A stretch of DNA of 64,000 bases from Caldilineaceae bacterium (GCA_020634755.1 JACKBC010000016.1:60943-124942), one strand, 5' to 3'. Positions 23,352 to 32,502 are shown, numbered from the stretch's first letter. A program made the numbers and translations. Notes: generated from the letters alone by a model not told the origin.

Positions 23352-24404
23352 ATGTTCAAACCTCAACGATTGATAACGGCCGTTGCGTGCATGGTGCTTG
23401 CCAGCCTATTGCCCATTCATTTTGCCGGCGCCGCACCGCAGACAAACCCCAAAGGGCATGTCGTTATTGCCAACCGCGGTTCCGGTTCGATTTCGGTCAT
23501 TGACGTGCAGACAGATGCCGTCACCACCATTGCGCTGCCGGCGGGCGCCAATGCGCCTGAACCCATGTACGTCGTCTATGTCAAGGCGCACCAGCGCGTG
23601 CTGGTGGGTGACCGCGCCAATAACCGCGTGGTGGCGTTTAGCGCTCAGGACTTTTCCATACAAGGGACGGCGCCAGCTGGCGCGGGCATTTTTCACATGT
23701 GGGCCAACGAGAATGGCAAACAGCTCTGGGTGGCCAATGATATCGATAACACGGTCACCGTGATCGACCCCAAAAAGCTTGAAGTCATTACCACCGTACC
23801 CATGCCGGCCGATCTGGTGGCGTTGGGCGGCAAACCCCACGACGTGATTGTATCGCCGCACAATGAAGACAGCGCATTTGTCACCATGCTGGGCTTTGGC
23901 GGCGCCAACGATTATGTGGTCAAGTTCGACACAACAACCTTTGCCGAAACCGCACGCGCCATGGTGGGCAAAGATCCGCATCTCTCGCTCACCAAACGCA
24001 ATGACCTGCTGTATGTCCCAGCCCAGAACAGCAACATTGTCAGCGTGCTGCAGCGCAGCGATCTTTCACCCGTAACCGCCATAAGCGTGCCGGGCGCACA
24101 TGGCGCAGGCATGCGCGATGATGGGGAGGTCTTCTACACCACCAATCTGGCGGGCGGTGGATCTGACGGGCTGGTGGCCATCGACACGGAAAGCAATAGC
24201 GTGGTGGGCGCCGTGAATACACCGTTTGCCGTACCGCACAACATCGCGCTCACGCCCAAAGGCGCCAAAATCTACGTCACCCATTCGGGCCCCACGGCCG
24301 ATAAAGTGTCGATTTATAGCGCCGAAAATTCAGCAGCCACGCCGGAGCTTTTGGGCAGCGTCACCGTTGGTTTGAATCCATTCGGACTGGCGTATGTGCC
24401 TTAA
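23352..24404 (+). CDS. Secreted YncE-like beta-propeller protein
   Basis: A 350-residue protein with GAAAGGAG ahead of ATG. The first 27 residues form a signal peptide (LITAVACMVLASLLPIHFAG, cut after AGA). The mature part is a seven-bladed YVTN/YncE-type propeller with repeated blades such as GSISVIDVQTDAVTTIALP, NTVTVIDPKKLEVITTVPM and DGLVAIDTESNSVVGAVNT. Such proteins are secreted or periplasmic and may bind DNA, metals or cell-surface partners; most have no known function. No lipobox or C-terminal YLPL motif is present, unlike the other secreted proteins here. It is divergent from the S9 peptidase. Confidence 0.85.
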   Translation: MFKPQRLITAVACMVLASLLPIHFAGAAPQTNPKGHVVIANRGSGSISVIDVQTDAVTTIALPAGANAPEPMYVVYVKAHQRVLVGDRANNRVVAFSAQDFSIQGTAPAGAGIFHMWANENGKQLWVANDIDNTVTVIDPKKLEVITTVPMPADLVALGGKPHDVIVSPHNEDSAFVTMLGFGGANDYVVKFDTTTFAETARAMVGKDPHLSLTKRNDLLYVPAQNSNIVSVLQRSDLSPVTAISVPGAHGAGMRDDGEVFYTTNLAGGGSDGLVAIDTESNSVVGAVNTPFAVPHNIALTPKGAKIYVTHSGPTADKVSIYSAENSAATPELLGSVTVGLNPFGLAYVP

Positions 24405-24482
24405 TTACGCTTGCCCGGCATACGATTGCAGATGACATTGTTAAACGTCTCTCACCGGCCCCAACACCAGCCAGCTGATTGT

Positions 24483-26438
24483 CTAGCCGCTTACTGGCCG
24501 CAACCACAGCACCTGATACGGTCTCAGCGTAATCCATTCCGTAAGATGAAGTGGTTCATCGGCAATTAACTCCCGAAACGCATAGCTCAACCCGTACAGA
24601 CGCAGATCATTGGCGGCCACCTGCTGCTCCCGTTCGCTAAAGTTGGCGAGCACCAGCAGGATTTGGCCGTCATGTTCGCGCAAATAGCCCAATACGTGCG
24701 CGTTGCCAACGGTCAGGATTTGGGTGTGGTGGCCGGCCAAGGCGGGTTGCGTTTTGCGCAGATGAATCAGGTGCTGAAGCTGGCTGTAAATGCGCCCCTC
24801 AATGGCGCTGGGATCGGTGCGCTGCGCCATCTTTTCCCAATCGGTCTGGGGACGGTGTACCCAGCGGCTGTCGCCCGCTTTGTCGGCTTGGGCGCGATAA
24901 CCGTAATCATTAAGCACGCCGATCTCATCGCCTAGATAGAGCAGCGGGATGCCGCCCATGCTCAGGATAATGGCATGCAGCAGCAAAATGCGCCCGATAG
25001 CCAGCTCAATTTCCCGCTCATCGCCCAGTTGCAGCGCCCGCTCCAACCCGGCCAGGGATGCCAGCGAGCCGGAGATGCGCGCGTCGCCCGTGCGCGGATT
25101 TTCCTGAAAAGGCAGGCCGCGGGCAAAGCTGCCGGGGAAGCGCCCGGTGTAAAATGCATTCAAAAAGCGGCGGTGATCATAGCCATTGATGCCCAGCGCG
25201 CTGGCGTCGCCATCGTCAAAGGTCCAGCCAATATCATCGTGACAGCGCACATAGTTGACCCACGCACAGCCTGCCGGAATGGCAAAGCGCCGCGCCATAG
25301 ACGCGCGCAACAGCCGCACCTGACGTGTGGCCAGCGTCTCCCACAGCAGCGCCATGAGCAGCGGGTTGTAGGAAAGCTGGCACTCCTGCGCGCTAATGTA
25401 TTCGGCCACCTCATCGGGGTGGACAATGGCTTCCGATTTGAAGAGCAGCGCCGGCGCCGCAATGCGCGCCACGGCATTAAAGGCCTGCACCAACGTATGC
25501 GCTAGGGGCAAGCTTTCGCAATTGGTGCCCATCTCTTTCCAGGTAAAGGCCAGCGCATCCAGCCGCAGCACCTCTACGCCCTGGTTGGCCAAGAAGAGCA
25601 TCTCCGCCGCCATGTTGTTAAAGGTCTGCGGATTCTGATAGTTCAAATCCCACTGAAAGCTGTTGAAGGTGGTCCAGACCCAGCGTGCCTGACCGTCGGC
25701 AAAATCGGCGCGATAGCTAAAGCTGCCCGCATGCTGGTCGGGAAAAATTTCGCGCAGCGTGCGGTCATAAGCATCGGGCATTTGGCGGTCGGGGAAGGCA
25801 AAGTAGGTCTCTTGCTGGTCGGGGTCGCCGGCGCGCATTTGCTGCGCCCAGCGATGCTCGTCCGACGTGTGGTTGAAGACAAAGTCGAGCACTAGACTAA
25901 TGCCCGCCTGGCGCAGCTCCGCAGCCAGCATGCGCAGTTCGTCCATGCTGCCCAAAAGCGGGTCCACCTGCCGGTAATCGCTAATGGCATAGCCGCCATC
26001 GCTATCCCCCTCGGGCGCTTTAAAGAGCGGCATCAGGTGCAGATAGGTCAGTCCCAGCTCTTGAAAGTAGTCGATCTTCTGGCGCACGCCAGCCAGGTCG
26101 CCGGCAAACAGATCCACATAGCAGACCGCACCCAGCATCTCTTGCGATTGGAACCAATCTGGCGCTTTTTCACGCGCCTGATCCAGCTTTTGCAGGGCGG
26201 TTGGCCGCGCCAGCCACGATTCGCCCAGCAAAACCAACAGCTGCTCTAAGTGATAATAAAAGTCATACTGTTGCCCATAGAGCGCCAGCAGGCGCTCAAA
26301 GAGGATGGGGAAGTGCGCATCCAGCCGCTGCCGAAACGTGCGCCACTGCGCCGTCTTCAGTTTGTCAGAAAAATGCTGCTCCAGCCGCGGCAGCAGACGA
26401 TTCAATGTACGGTGTAATTCGCGATGTAAATCATGCAT
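24483..26438 (-). CDS. Amylosucrase-like GH13 enzyme
   Basis: A 651-residue protein, the usual amylosucrase length, from the ATG at 26438 (a TTG five codons earlier is possible). The helical N-terminal domain (residues 1-110, with AQWRTFRQRLDAHFPILFER) is specific to amylosucrases. In the barrel, VLDFVFNHTSDEHRWA is region I, GVEVLRLDALAF carries the nucleophile Asp, LLFKSEAIV the acid/base Glu and RCHDDIGWTF the third acidic residue. The GH13_4 enzyme transfers glucose from sucrose onto glucans and releases fructose; sucrose hydrolase is a close alternative. Cytoplasmic, no signal peptide. No sucrose transporter is adjacent. Confidence 0.9.
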   Translation of the reverse strand: MHDLHRELHRTLNRLLPRLEQHFSDKLKTAQWRTFRQRLDAHFPILFERLLALYGQQYDFYYHLEQLLVLLGESWLARPTALQKLDQAREKAPDWFQSQEMLGAVCYVDLFAGDLAGVRQKIDYFQELGLTYLHLMPLFKAPEGDSDGGYAISDYRQVDPLLGSMDELRMLAAELRQAGISLVLDFVFNHTSDEHRWAQQMRAGDPDQQETYFAFPDRQMPDAYDRTLREIFPDQHAGSFSYRADFADGQARWVWTTFNSFQWDLNYQNPQTFNNMAAEMLFLANQGVEVLRLDALAFTWKEMGTNCESLPLAHTLVQAFNAVARIAAPALLFKSEAIVHPDEVAEYISAQECQLSYNPLLMALLWETLATRQVRLLRASMARRFAIPAGCAWVNYVRCHDDIGWTFDDGDASALGINGYDHRRFLNAFYTGRFPGSFARGLPFQENPRTGDARISGSLASLAGLERALQLGDEREIELAIGRILLLHAIILSMGGIPLLYLGDEIGVLNDYGYRAQADKAGDSRWVHRPQTDWEKMAQRTDPSAIEGRIYSQLQHLIHLRKTQPALAGHHTQILTVGNAHVLGYLREHDGQILLVLANFSEREQQVAANDLRLYGLSYAFRELIADEPLHLTEWITLRPYQVLWLRPVSG

Positions 26439-26578
26439 GGGCGTGAAATCCAAGATTCGTTGTACCGTTCCGGCCCTCCGCCTAAATCTTCCCCTCTCGC
26501 GATGGAGGATAGGGAGAAGGCTGAATCGTTACGATTCGTTTATGTTCAACAGATTTCTATTTTGTGGTTTGTTCTTCT

Positions 26579-27994
26579 TTACGGCAACCAAACGGGCCGC
26601 TGCCCCGGGCTGACAATCTGCCAAGATTGCCCGCTCTCCACATCGGTAACCCAGATGCTCAGCACAATGTCGGGCCCTTTGAGCGGAAAACGGTGAAAAA
26701 GCAGATAACGACCATCAGGCGACCAACCAGGCTGGCCATAATCAAATCCCAGCTCACTTGTAATGGGCCGCTGGTTGCTGCCGTCAGCATCCATCACCCA
26801 GATCTGCTTGGCCGGACCCGCGCGCGCCCCTTCAAACTCTTTGCGCCGAAAGGCCATACGTTGGCCATCCGCCGACCAAGCCGCGGATGAATCATCCACT
26901 GCGAGCTCGCCACTCAGATTGACCGGCGGTGCATCGGGCTGGGCTGGATCAACCAGATGGATGTGGCTCCAAAATTGGTCGCCCTGCTGCTGTAACAAGC
27001 TAACCAGCAGCTGATCCTGCTTGGGGTTCCATGCGCCAACATCGCCGCTTTGGGTCGGAATCTGCCCTTTGCGACCATCATTGACGTTATACAGCCCCAC
27101 GCCTTCCAAATCGGGCGACAAATAGCTGAGCCAATTGCCCGATGCAGACCATTGGGGATTATACCCGAGCGTCTGATTATCGGCGAAAACTTGCGCAGTC
27201 TCACCACTTTGCATATTGAGCAGCCACACGCGCGGCGGGCCAAAGCTGCCCACGGCATCGGCATTGCGCCGGACAAAGGCAATAAACTGGCCCGTGGGCG
27301 ACCAGGCGGCGCCGCTGCATGAGGCATTGGGACACGACAGCAAAAAGGTGGGCTCAGCCACACCGCGCTCCAACATCCATAAATCACTCATGCCGCCATC
27401 TTTTAGCTCAGAGTAAATAATGCGGCTGCCATCGGGCGACACGGTAAAATCCCAAATGCCCAAAGGCAGATCCGTGAGCTGTCGTGCGCTTGCCGGCGTC
27501 ATCTGGCCCGTGGCCGGGTCGACCGGCAATTCCAGCATATAGAGCTGTTCATGGTAGCCAGCATCTAGAGAGGTATAAAGAAGCTGGCGCGGCGCCGTTT
27601 GGAAACGCCAGATCAACGGCTCGGCCAACTGTTCGCCAGCGGCCCCGGTGACGCCCGCGGCCAAGGTCACCGTAAAGGTCGTGCTTGGCGCCCACGGAGA
27701 ATCGGGTGTCAACGTGATTGTATCGCCCTGCACGCGCAGCGCGCCGGATAGCTGGCCAGACGCGCCTGCCGACGCAATATTCAGCGTCAGTTCGCTGGCT
27801 TCAGTGGCCACTTGGTGATCAAACTGAACGCGAATGGGGCTAGTGACAGAGACGTTTGAGGCGGAGGGCGGGGGTTCGATGAGCGTGGGGTTGAGCGGGA
27901 TGTTGCCGCCGCGCAGAATAATATAGGCCAACACCATTAAGATGAGCAGCGCAACGGTCGCCACGCTGAGATCGAACGAACTTAACCTTTTCAT
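26579..27994 (-). CDS. Membrane-anchored Ig-like plus TolB-type beta-propeller protein
   Basis: A 471-residue protein. One N-terminal membrane helix (VATVALLILMVLAYIILRGG, residues 11-30) anchors it facing outward. Residues 40-135 are a bacterial Ig-like (Big_5/SbsA) domain, VTSPIRVQFDHQV to FTVTLAAGVTG. The rest are PD40/WD40-like blades such as FTVSPDGSRIIYSELKDG, AAWSPTGQFIAFVRR and PGWSPDGRYLLFHRF, as in TolB and DPP-IV propellers. It overlaps the TIGR03943 gene as ATGA and so is translationally coupled to a metal-permease pair. It could sense or gate something outside the cell, but its job is unknown. Confidence 0.8.
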   Translation of the reverse strand: MKRLSSFDLSVATVALLILMVLAYIILRGGNIPLNPTLIEPPPSASNVSVTSPIRVQFDHQVATEASELTLNIASAGASGQLSGALRVQGDTITLTPDSPWAPSTTFTVTLAAGVTGAAGEQLAEPLIWRFQTAPRQLLYTSLDAGYHEQLYMLELPVDPATGQMTPASARQLTDLPLGIWDFTVSPDGSRIIYSELKDGGMSDLWMLERGVAEPTFLLSCPNASCSGAAWSPTGQFIAFVRRNADAVGSFGPPRVWLLNMQSGETAQVFADNQTLGYNPQWSASGNWLSYLSPDLEGVGLYNVNDGRKGQIPTQSGDVGAWNPKQDQLLVSLLQQQGDQFWSHIHLVDPAQPDAPPVNLSGELAVDDSSAAWSADGQRMAFRRKEFEGARAGPAKQIWVMDADGSNQRPITSELGFDYGQPGWSPDGRYLLFHRFPLKGPDIVLSIWVTDVESGQSWQIVSPGQRPVWLP

Positions 27995-28800
27995 GGATAC
28001 AAATATGGCTGATTGGGCTGCGGCGTGTTCTCAACGCTATTGGCAATTAAAATTGGCACAGTTTGGCCATCTTTATCGATCAATTCAAAATGGCCGCGCA
28101 CTTGCACCCATTGATCGTTCTCCAAAGTGGCTATGGCGGGCCACTGCACCAGCAAGCCCGCATAAGCAGCATCGGCCACGCAACAGCTCACCACATAACG
28201 AGCCGCTGAAAACGCACTGTCGCCAAACTGCTCATCCTTATATACAAAACCGATTACGTCGGCTTCACGCCCCACCACCTGTTTCAGATCGGCGGACTGA
28301 AACTCATAGGCCCAATCCAGGATATTTTTTTCCGCGTCCGTCTTTGCGGTGGCGGCGCGAATGGCGGCGGGCATGCCTGCCACTGCGCCCACACTTACCT
28401 CACGCGTGGCCAATGCGGAAACGCCCAGAGGCCGGGGAGGGATGAGAATCCCCAACATGACCGGCAACATAACAATAAACAGCCCGCGCCAACTCAAGCC
28501 ATGGTCATGTCCAGCCTGTTCGTGTGCAGCATGTTCATGTTCGGCGTGTGCGTGATCTGCATGTTCGTGATCGGCGTGCTCATGCGCATCATCACGGTGC
28601 GCAAGGCGCCGCCACGCGGGTTGATAGCTCACGGCGACCAATGCGAGTCCGATGGCCGCCGCCAATGTAAACCAGGCAAAGCGCTCGTTGATGTAAAAAA
28701 GCAAGGAACCGTTGACAATGCGCGTATAGAGAAAAATTGCCAGCCCGAAAAGGGCCAAACTCTTGAGCGCGCTTTGCAAACGCGGATTTGTAATTTTCAT
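27991..28800 (-). CDS. TIGR03943/YcgQ-like permease subunit, His-rich
   Basis: A 269-residue protein. Two hydrophobic segments (residues 10-30 and 38-58) are followed by a metal-binding-like His-rich stretch at about 70-102 (repeats of HEHADHAHAEHEH), then a third membrane helix (LFIVMLPVMLGILIP) and a C-terminal domain with VSCCVADAAYAGL. This is the DUF1980/TIGR03943 family, nearly always next to a YraQ permease; in Bacillus the YcgR-YcgQ pair is controlled by Zur, which suggests zinc or another divalent metal. The upstream permease ends three bases before this ATG, and the downstream propeller gene overlaps it. Transport direction is unproved. Confidence 0.85.
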   Translation of the reverse strand: MKITNPRLQSALKSLALFGLAIFLYTRIVNGSLLFYINERFAWFTLAAAIGLALVAVSYQPAWRRLAHRDDAHEHADHEHADHAHAEHEHAAHEQAGHDHGLSWRGLFIVMLPVMLGILIPPRPLGVSALATREVSVGAVAGMPAAIRAATAKTDAEKNILDWAYEFQSADLKQVVGREADVIGFVYKDEQFGDSAFSAARYVVSCCVADAAYAGLLVQWPAIATLENDQWVQVRGHFELIDKDGQTVPILIANSVENTPQPNQPYLYP

Positions 28801-28803
28801 GCG

Positions 28804-29895
28804 TTACCCAATGTTTAGATTCCAAAAGACGCCAAAGAGCAGCGTAAACAGAAACGGCAGCAGAATCAGGTAGACCACGGTGCGCTTCTGGAAAACCCCC
28901 ATAAACATCAGCGCGCTCTTGATGTCCACCATGGGCCCAAAAACCAAAAAGGCCAGGATCGAGCCGCTGGTAAAGGTATGGGTAAAAGCCAGCGCCAAGA
29001 ATGCATCTACCGTGGAGCAGACCGAAAGCACAAAAGCCAGCGTCTGCATGGCCAGCACCGATGCCACTGGTCCTTGCCCCACGGCCATCAAAATGGCTTG
29101 GGGCGCCAAGGTCTGCATGGCCGCCGCCAACATAGAGCCGATAATCAGATAGCGCGCCATATCCATAAAGTCATCACCCGCCGTGCGCAAGCTGCGCCAG
29201 AAGCGCGTTCCCAGCGGATCCATTGGGCTGGGAACGGTGCACGCGTGCGCATGGGCCGCGTGGTGCGCGTGCTCAATATCCGGCAGCAGCGTTTCCCCAG
29301 GAGCGGCGCGATAGAAGAGCAGCCCCACCAAAAATGCAATCACCAGGCTGAGCACTATGCGCCCGATCAGAACGGTCCCCCAGCCAAATGCGGCATATGT
29401 GCTGACAATCACAACCGGGTTAATGACCGGGGCGGCCAACAGAAAGGCAATACCCATAGACAAGGGCAGCCCTTTTTCATAAAGTCGCCGCGTAACCGGC
29501 ACCACGCCACATTCACAAACTGGAAACACAATGCCCAAAGAAGCGCCCACCAGCGCCGCCAAGATCGGTTGCCGCGGCAAAAACCGCTCCAGCATCTGCT
29601 GATCCACAAATACGGCAATAAACCCAGATACAATGGAACCGGCCAGCAGAAAAGGTGCGGCCTCAATAAAGATACCTAAAAAGATGGTGACAAAGGTTTG
29701 CGCCCGTTCGGTCACAAAAAAGAGGTCTTGCGGCGATGTGATGGCCGCGGAAAAAATGGCATAGAGCGCGCCGATGGCCACCAGACTGGTTAATAGGATG
29801 CGGAGCGTCCGGGAGGTGCTGGCTTTGGGGGAGACGGCCGGAGATGCAGAAAGTTCTTGCGATGTGCTTTGGGTTGAATGGATTTTGTCGAACAT
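28804..29895 (-). CDS. YraQ/DUF318-family permease
   Basis: A 363-residue membrane protein with about eight to ten hydrophobic segments. The first half carries GASLGIVFPVCECGVVPVTR, the CxCG-centred motif of the SO_0444/YraQ permease family, followed by AFLLAAPVINPVVIVSTYAAFG. A cytoplasmic loop has HAHHAAHAHAC, again metal-binding-like. The second half repeats the fold (LAMQTLAFVLSVCSTVDAFLA). The family is linked to divalent-metal or organoarsenical handling in different organisms. It is first in an operon with the His-rich TIGR03943 protein and the propeller protein. The CxC pair plus two His-rich stretches favour a metal cargo. Confidence 0.87.
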   Translation of the reverse strand: MFDKIHSTQSTSQELSASPAVSPKASTSRTLRILLTSLVAIGALYAIFSAAITSPQDLFFVTERAQTFVTIFLGIFIEAAPFLLAGSIVSGFIAVFVDQQMLERFLPRQPILAALVGASLGIVFPVCECGVVPVTRRLYEKGLPLSMGIAFLLAAPVINPVVIVSTYAAFGWGTVLIGRIVLSLVIAFLVGLLFYRAAPGETLLPDIEHAHHAAHAHACTVPSPMDPLGTRFWRSLRTAGDDFMDMARYLIIGSMLAAAMQTLAPQAILMAVGQGPVASVLAMQTLAFVLSVCSTVDAFLALAFTHTFTSGSILAFLVFGPMVDIKSALMFMGVFQKRTVVYLILLPFLFTLLFGVFWNLNIG

Positions 29896-29919
29896 GATTC
29901 GATATTGCGTGCGTAGACG

Positions 29920-30690
29920 CTATTCCTGTTTCTGATTCAACACCGACCCGCCCAGCGTGATCAGCGCGGCGCCAATCTGGCGCAAGCAGCCGTTGAGGTC
30001 GCGCGCGATCTGCGGCGCGGACATGTGTAGAATTTCCCAGCGTTCTGGCGGCGCGGCGCCGTTGCTCTCCTGCAACTGGTTGTCCTCATCAACGCAGCGG
30101 ATGCCCAAATAGCCGCCGCGCGCCCGCAGCGTAATATCCATCGGACGGTCGCCCACAATGCGATTGGGCAAGGGGCGCAAGCGGTGCTCGCGCAGCGCCT
30201 GCCAGAGCGTTTCAAACGGGTCATCCTGATAGAAAAGGTCGCGTACATCTTGGGCCGTGAGCAGGCGATCCAGCGTGGTGTTGATGAAGGTGATGCGGCG
30301 CATTTTGGCCGCGGGGATCGGTCGCGCCAAACGCTGCAGCGGCCCCAATTCAATGCGAAAATAGAAGTCGTCCGCCCGTGGATGTTCTGCTTCCGCAGGC
30401 ATGAGTTCGCGGCGGGTCAACAGCTGGTAGCGGCGCGTGGCCGCAAACCAGGTAACCGTGTGCGCCTCTTCGTCATCCTTGAAAGCGCCGGTCTGGTAAA
30501 AAGCCAGATAGTCGGCGCCGACTCGGCGCGGCGCCCGCCGCTGTGGAATACGATACCAGCCCTCCGATGCCACACGACGCAGATCGGCCTGATTGTTCAT
30601 CACGCAGACCAACACCGTGCGCCGCCGCGCCAGGGCGTCGGGATAGAGCATTTCAGGGCCGTTTTCCGTCATTGGGGGATAATACTGCAT
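29920..30690 (-). CDS. Conserved hypothetical protein
   Basis: A 256-residue soluble protein from ATG 30690 (ATGs at 30672 and 30651 are alternatives; no clear ribosome site). Conserved-looking blocks are RRTVLVCVMNNQADLRRVAS, EGWYRIPQRRAPRR, DYLAFYQTGAF, ELGPLQRLARPIP and RRITFINTTLDRLLTAQDV. I have a memory of such proteins in Chloroflexota and Cyanobacteria without an assigned role. The basic, Trp/Tyr-rich first half and TxxRRELMPAE segment suggest a nucleic-acid-related function, possibly EVE/PUA-like recognition, but this is a guess. It lies 24 bp upstream of the YraQ permease on the same strand and might share its promoter. Confidence 0.75.
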   Translation of the reverse strand: MQYYPPMTENGPEMLYPDALARRRTVLVCVMNNQADLRRVASEGWYRIPQRRAPRRVGADYLAFYQTGAFKDDEEAHTVTWFAATRRYQLLTRRELMPAEAEHPRADDFYFRIELGPLQRLARPIPAAKMRRITFINTTLDRLLTAQDVRDLFYQDDPFETLWQALREHRLRPLPNRIVGDRPMDITLRARGGYLGIRCVDEDNQLQESNGAAPPERWEILHMSAPQIARDLNGCLRQIGAALITLGGSVLNQKQE

Positions 30691-30808
30691 GGGGCATGGT
30701 TGCGCAAGTTTGCTTACATAACGTAGAATAACCAGCTATTAGCCGTCAGCTATCAGCCGTCAGCAACAAATCACCAATTGCTAGCCACCAACTCCACGGA
30801 GAGGCGTA

Positions 30809-32011
30809 ATGACAACTTCCACAGTAGAGGACCGCGCGGAACAGATCGCCGCGGCCGAGCCGACCGCGACTTTTCAGACCGACCAAGTTTTCACTGTCGC
30901 CGGCGGCCATTTTATCCACGACACATACAGTGCTTTTATTGCGCCGCTGATTCCGCTGCTGCAAGAGCGCTTGGGTGTGGGCTATGCCGGCGCCGGCAGC
31001 CTGGCCATTTATGCACAAATGCCCAGCTTGCTCAACCCGTTTATTGGCTATCTGGCCGATCGCGTGAGCCTGCGCTACTTTATTATTCTGGCGCCGGCGG
31101 TCACGGCCACCCTGATGAGCTGCATGGGGTTGACCTCCAACTACTTGGCGCTGGCCATGCTCATGTTGGCTGCCGGCGTTAGCATGGCGGCGTTTCACGC
31201 ACCGGCGCCAGCCATGATTGGGCGCCTGGCCGGCCAGCGCACCGGCACCGGCATGAGCATCTTTATGGCCTCCGGCGAGCTGGGGCGCACGGTGGGTCCG
31301 CTCTTTGTAACGGCAGGTGTAGCCTGGTTTGGATTGGAAGGAATCTGGCGGCTGGCCACGGTGGGCTGGATCACATCGGTAATACTCTATTGGAAGCTGC
31401 ACACCGTATCCGCCCGACCAACGGGACATAAGAACACCTCGCTGCAAGAGTGGCTGCCGCTGGCCAAACGCATTTTCCCCTTTTTGGCCTGGCTCATGCT
31501 GGGGCGGGCGCTGATCAATGCCTCGCTCACCACCTATTTACCCGCCTATATGAGCGATGTGGCCCAAAGCAACTTGTGGCTGGCCGCAGCCTCGCTTAGC
31601 ATTTTGGAAGGAGCAGGCGTGGTCGGGGCCCTCTTTACCGGCACCATCAGCGACAAATTGGGCCGTAAGCGCGTGCTGGGCTTTCTGTTGGCGGTGGCGC
31701 CCGTTCTGTTGCTCATCTTTCTCAATTCGCCAAGTTGGCTTTACATACCGCTGCTCATCCTGCTTGGCTTGACGGCCATTTCTCCCACGCCAGTGCTCAT
31801 GGCCACCGTGCAAGACTTTTTTCCAAAACACCGGGCGCTTTCCAATGGCTCCTTCTTGGCGCTCAACTTTCTCATTCGCGCGTTTGGCATCTGGGTTGTC
31901 GGGCGCGTCGGCGACCTCTCCGGTCTGCCGCAGGCGTACCTGATCAGCGCGCTGGTGGCGTTCATCAGCATTCCCGCCGTGTGGATGCTGCCGGAGCATC
32001 GTCCATCGTAG
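30809..32011 (+). CDS. Fosmidomycin-resistance-like MFS transporter
   Basis: A 400-residue protein with twelve predicted membrane helices. GGHFIHDTYSAFIAPLIPLL directly before the first loop is the hallmark of the Fsr/YfnC-type MFS branch. DKLGRKRVLGFLLAVAPVLL is the central loop motif. After ATG the first 30 residues are polar and cytoplasmic. Fsr relatives export fosmidomycin, trimethoprim or other small drugs by proton antiport; the natural substrate is not known. GGAGAGG lies six bases before ATG. Direct repeats of TCAGCCGTCAGC occur in the leader at about 30738-30770. It converges with the secreted beta-helix gene across a strong terminator. Confidence 0.85.
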   Translation: MTTSTVEDRAEQIAAAEPTATFQTDQVFTVAGGHFIHDTYSAFIAPLIPLLQERLGVGYAGAGSLAIYAQMPSLLNPFIGYLADRVSLRYFIILAPAVTATLMSCMGLTSNYLALAMLMLAAGVSMAAFHAPAPAMIGRLAGQRTGTGMSIFMASGELGRTVGPLFVTAGVAWFGLEGIWRLATVGWITSVILYWKLHTVSARPTGHKNTSLQEWLPLAKRIFPFLAWLMLGRALINASLTTYLPAYMSDVAQSNLWLAAASLSILEGAGVVGALFTGTISDKLGRKRVLGFLLAVAPVLLLIFLNSPSWLYIPLLILLGLTAISPTPVLMATVQDFFPKHRALSNGSFLALNFLIRAFGIWVVGRVGDLSGLPQAYLISALVAFISIPAVWMLPEHRPS

Positions 32012-32031
32012 TTCACTTTTATATATCTTAT

Positions 32032-32107
32032 GTTACGCAAGCCTGGCGGAAAGTCAGCTCGCCGACACTCCCGTTTCTCTCTAGCCGACTGGCTGTCGCT
32101 GCGTAAC
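32032..32107 (-). mobile_element. Family A1 MITE-like element (76 bp)
   Basis: On the plus strand it begins GTTACGCAAGCCTGGCGG and ends CTGTCGCTGCGTAAC, the reverse of the copies at 3547 and 20048 and of exactly the same length. It lies 20 bp after the MFS stop codon. Confidence 0.75.
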
Positions 32108-32146
32108 GTGAGTTATGCATGTAGCCCACTTTTATACATGAAGTGT

Positions 32147-32221
32147 CTATCCGCCAATTCTGCGTGCAAAACCGCGCCGTCAGAAACAGGTTACGATTCA
32201 CAACCGAATTGACGGATAGGG
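32147..32221. repeat. Imperfect foldback
   Basis: CTATCCGCCAATTC near 32148 pairs with GAATTGACGGATAG near 32207, a 14-bp stem with one mismatch. Its right arm, GATTCACAACCGAATTGACGG, also resembles (one mismatch) a stretch at 17523-17543 inside the acyltransferase gene. The rest of the gap to 32357 shows no convincing gene. Confidence 0.4.
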
Positions 32222-32357
32222 TCTACATATTTACGCCTGCGCTGGGGGCTCAGGTCGGCGGCGCAAATAGAGCCTCTGGCTACATCGACGAAAAATTATT
32301 GCGCTATCGACAAAAAGTTGTCGATGTTGACGAGTAAGCGCCTACGCTGAAATCTAC

Positions 32358-32400
32358 CACAAAAAAGTCCGACTTCTGCCAGAAGTCGGACTTTTTTGTG
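32358..32400. terminator. Strong bidirectional intrinsic terminator
   Basis: A perfect 20-bp stem (CACAAAAAAGTCCGACTTCT with its complement at 32381-32400) and a 3-base loop. The arm ends are A6 on one side and T6 on the other, so RNA from either strand gets a U-run. It lies between the convergent MFS gene and the beta-helix gene. Confidence 0.88.
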
Positions 32401-32417
32401 GCAATGTAAATCATTAT

Positions 32418-32502
32418 CAGTGCACCGCAACGGTGTTGGCAGTGCAGGCATCGTTCTGGGCTGGTGAATCCGGCCTCATCTCCTGTCGTTGCGATCTACT
32501 GA
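32418..32502 (+). repeat. Palindromic repeat, family B copy 4
   Basis: From CAGTGCACCGCAACGGTG to CGTTGCGATCTACTGA, about 85 bp and in the same orientation as copy 1 at 2106. It abuts the stop codon of the leftward beta-helix gene at 32503. Confidence 0.7.

Noticed and set aside
32143..32337. 64-codon frame between MFS gene and terminator
   Set aside because: It covers a foldback and has no ribosome site; no recognisable protein pattern.
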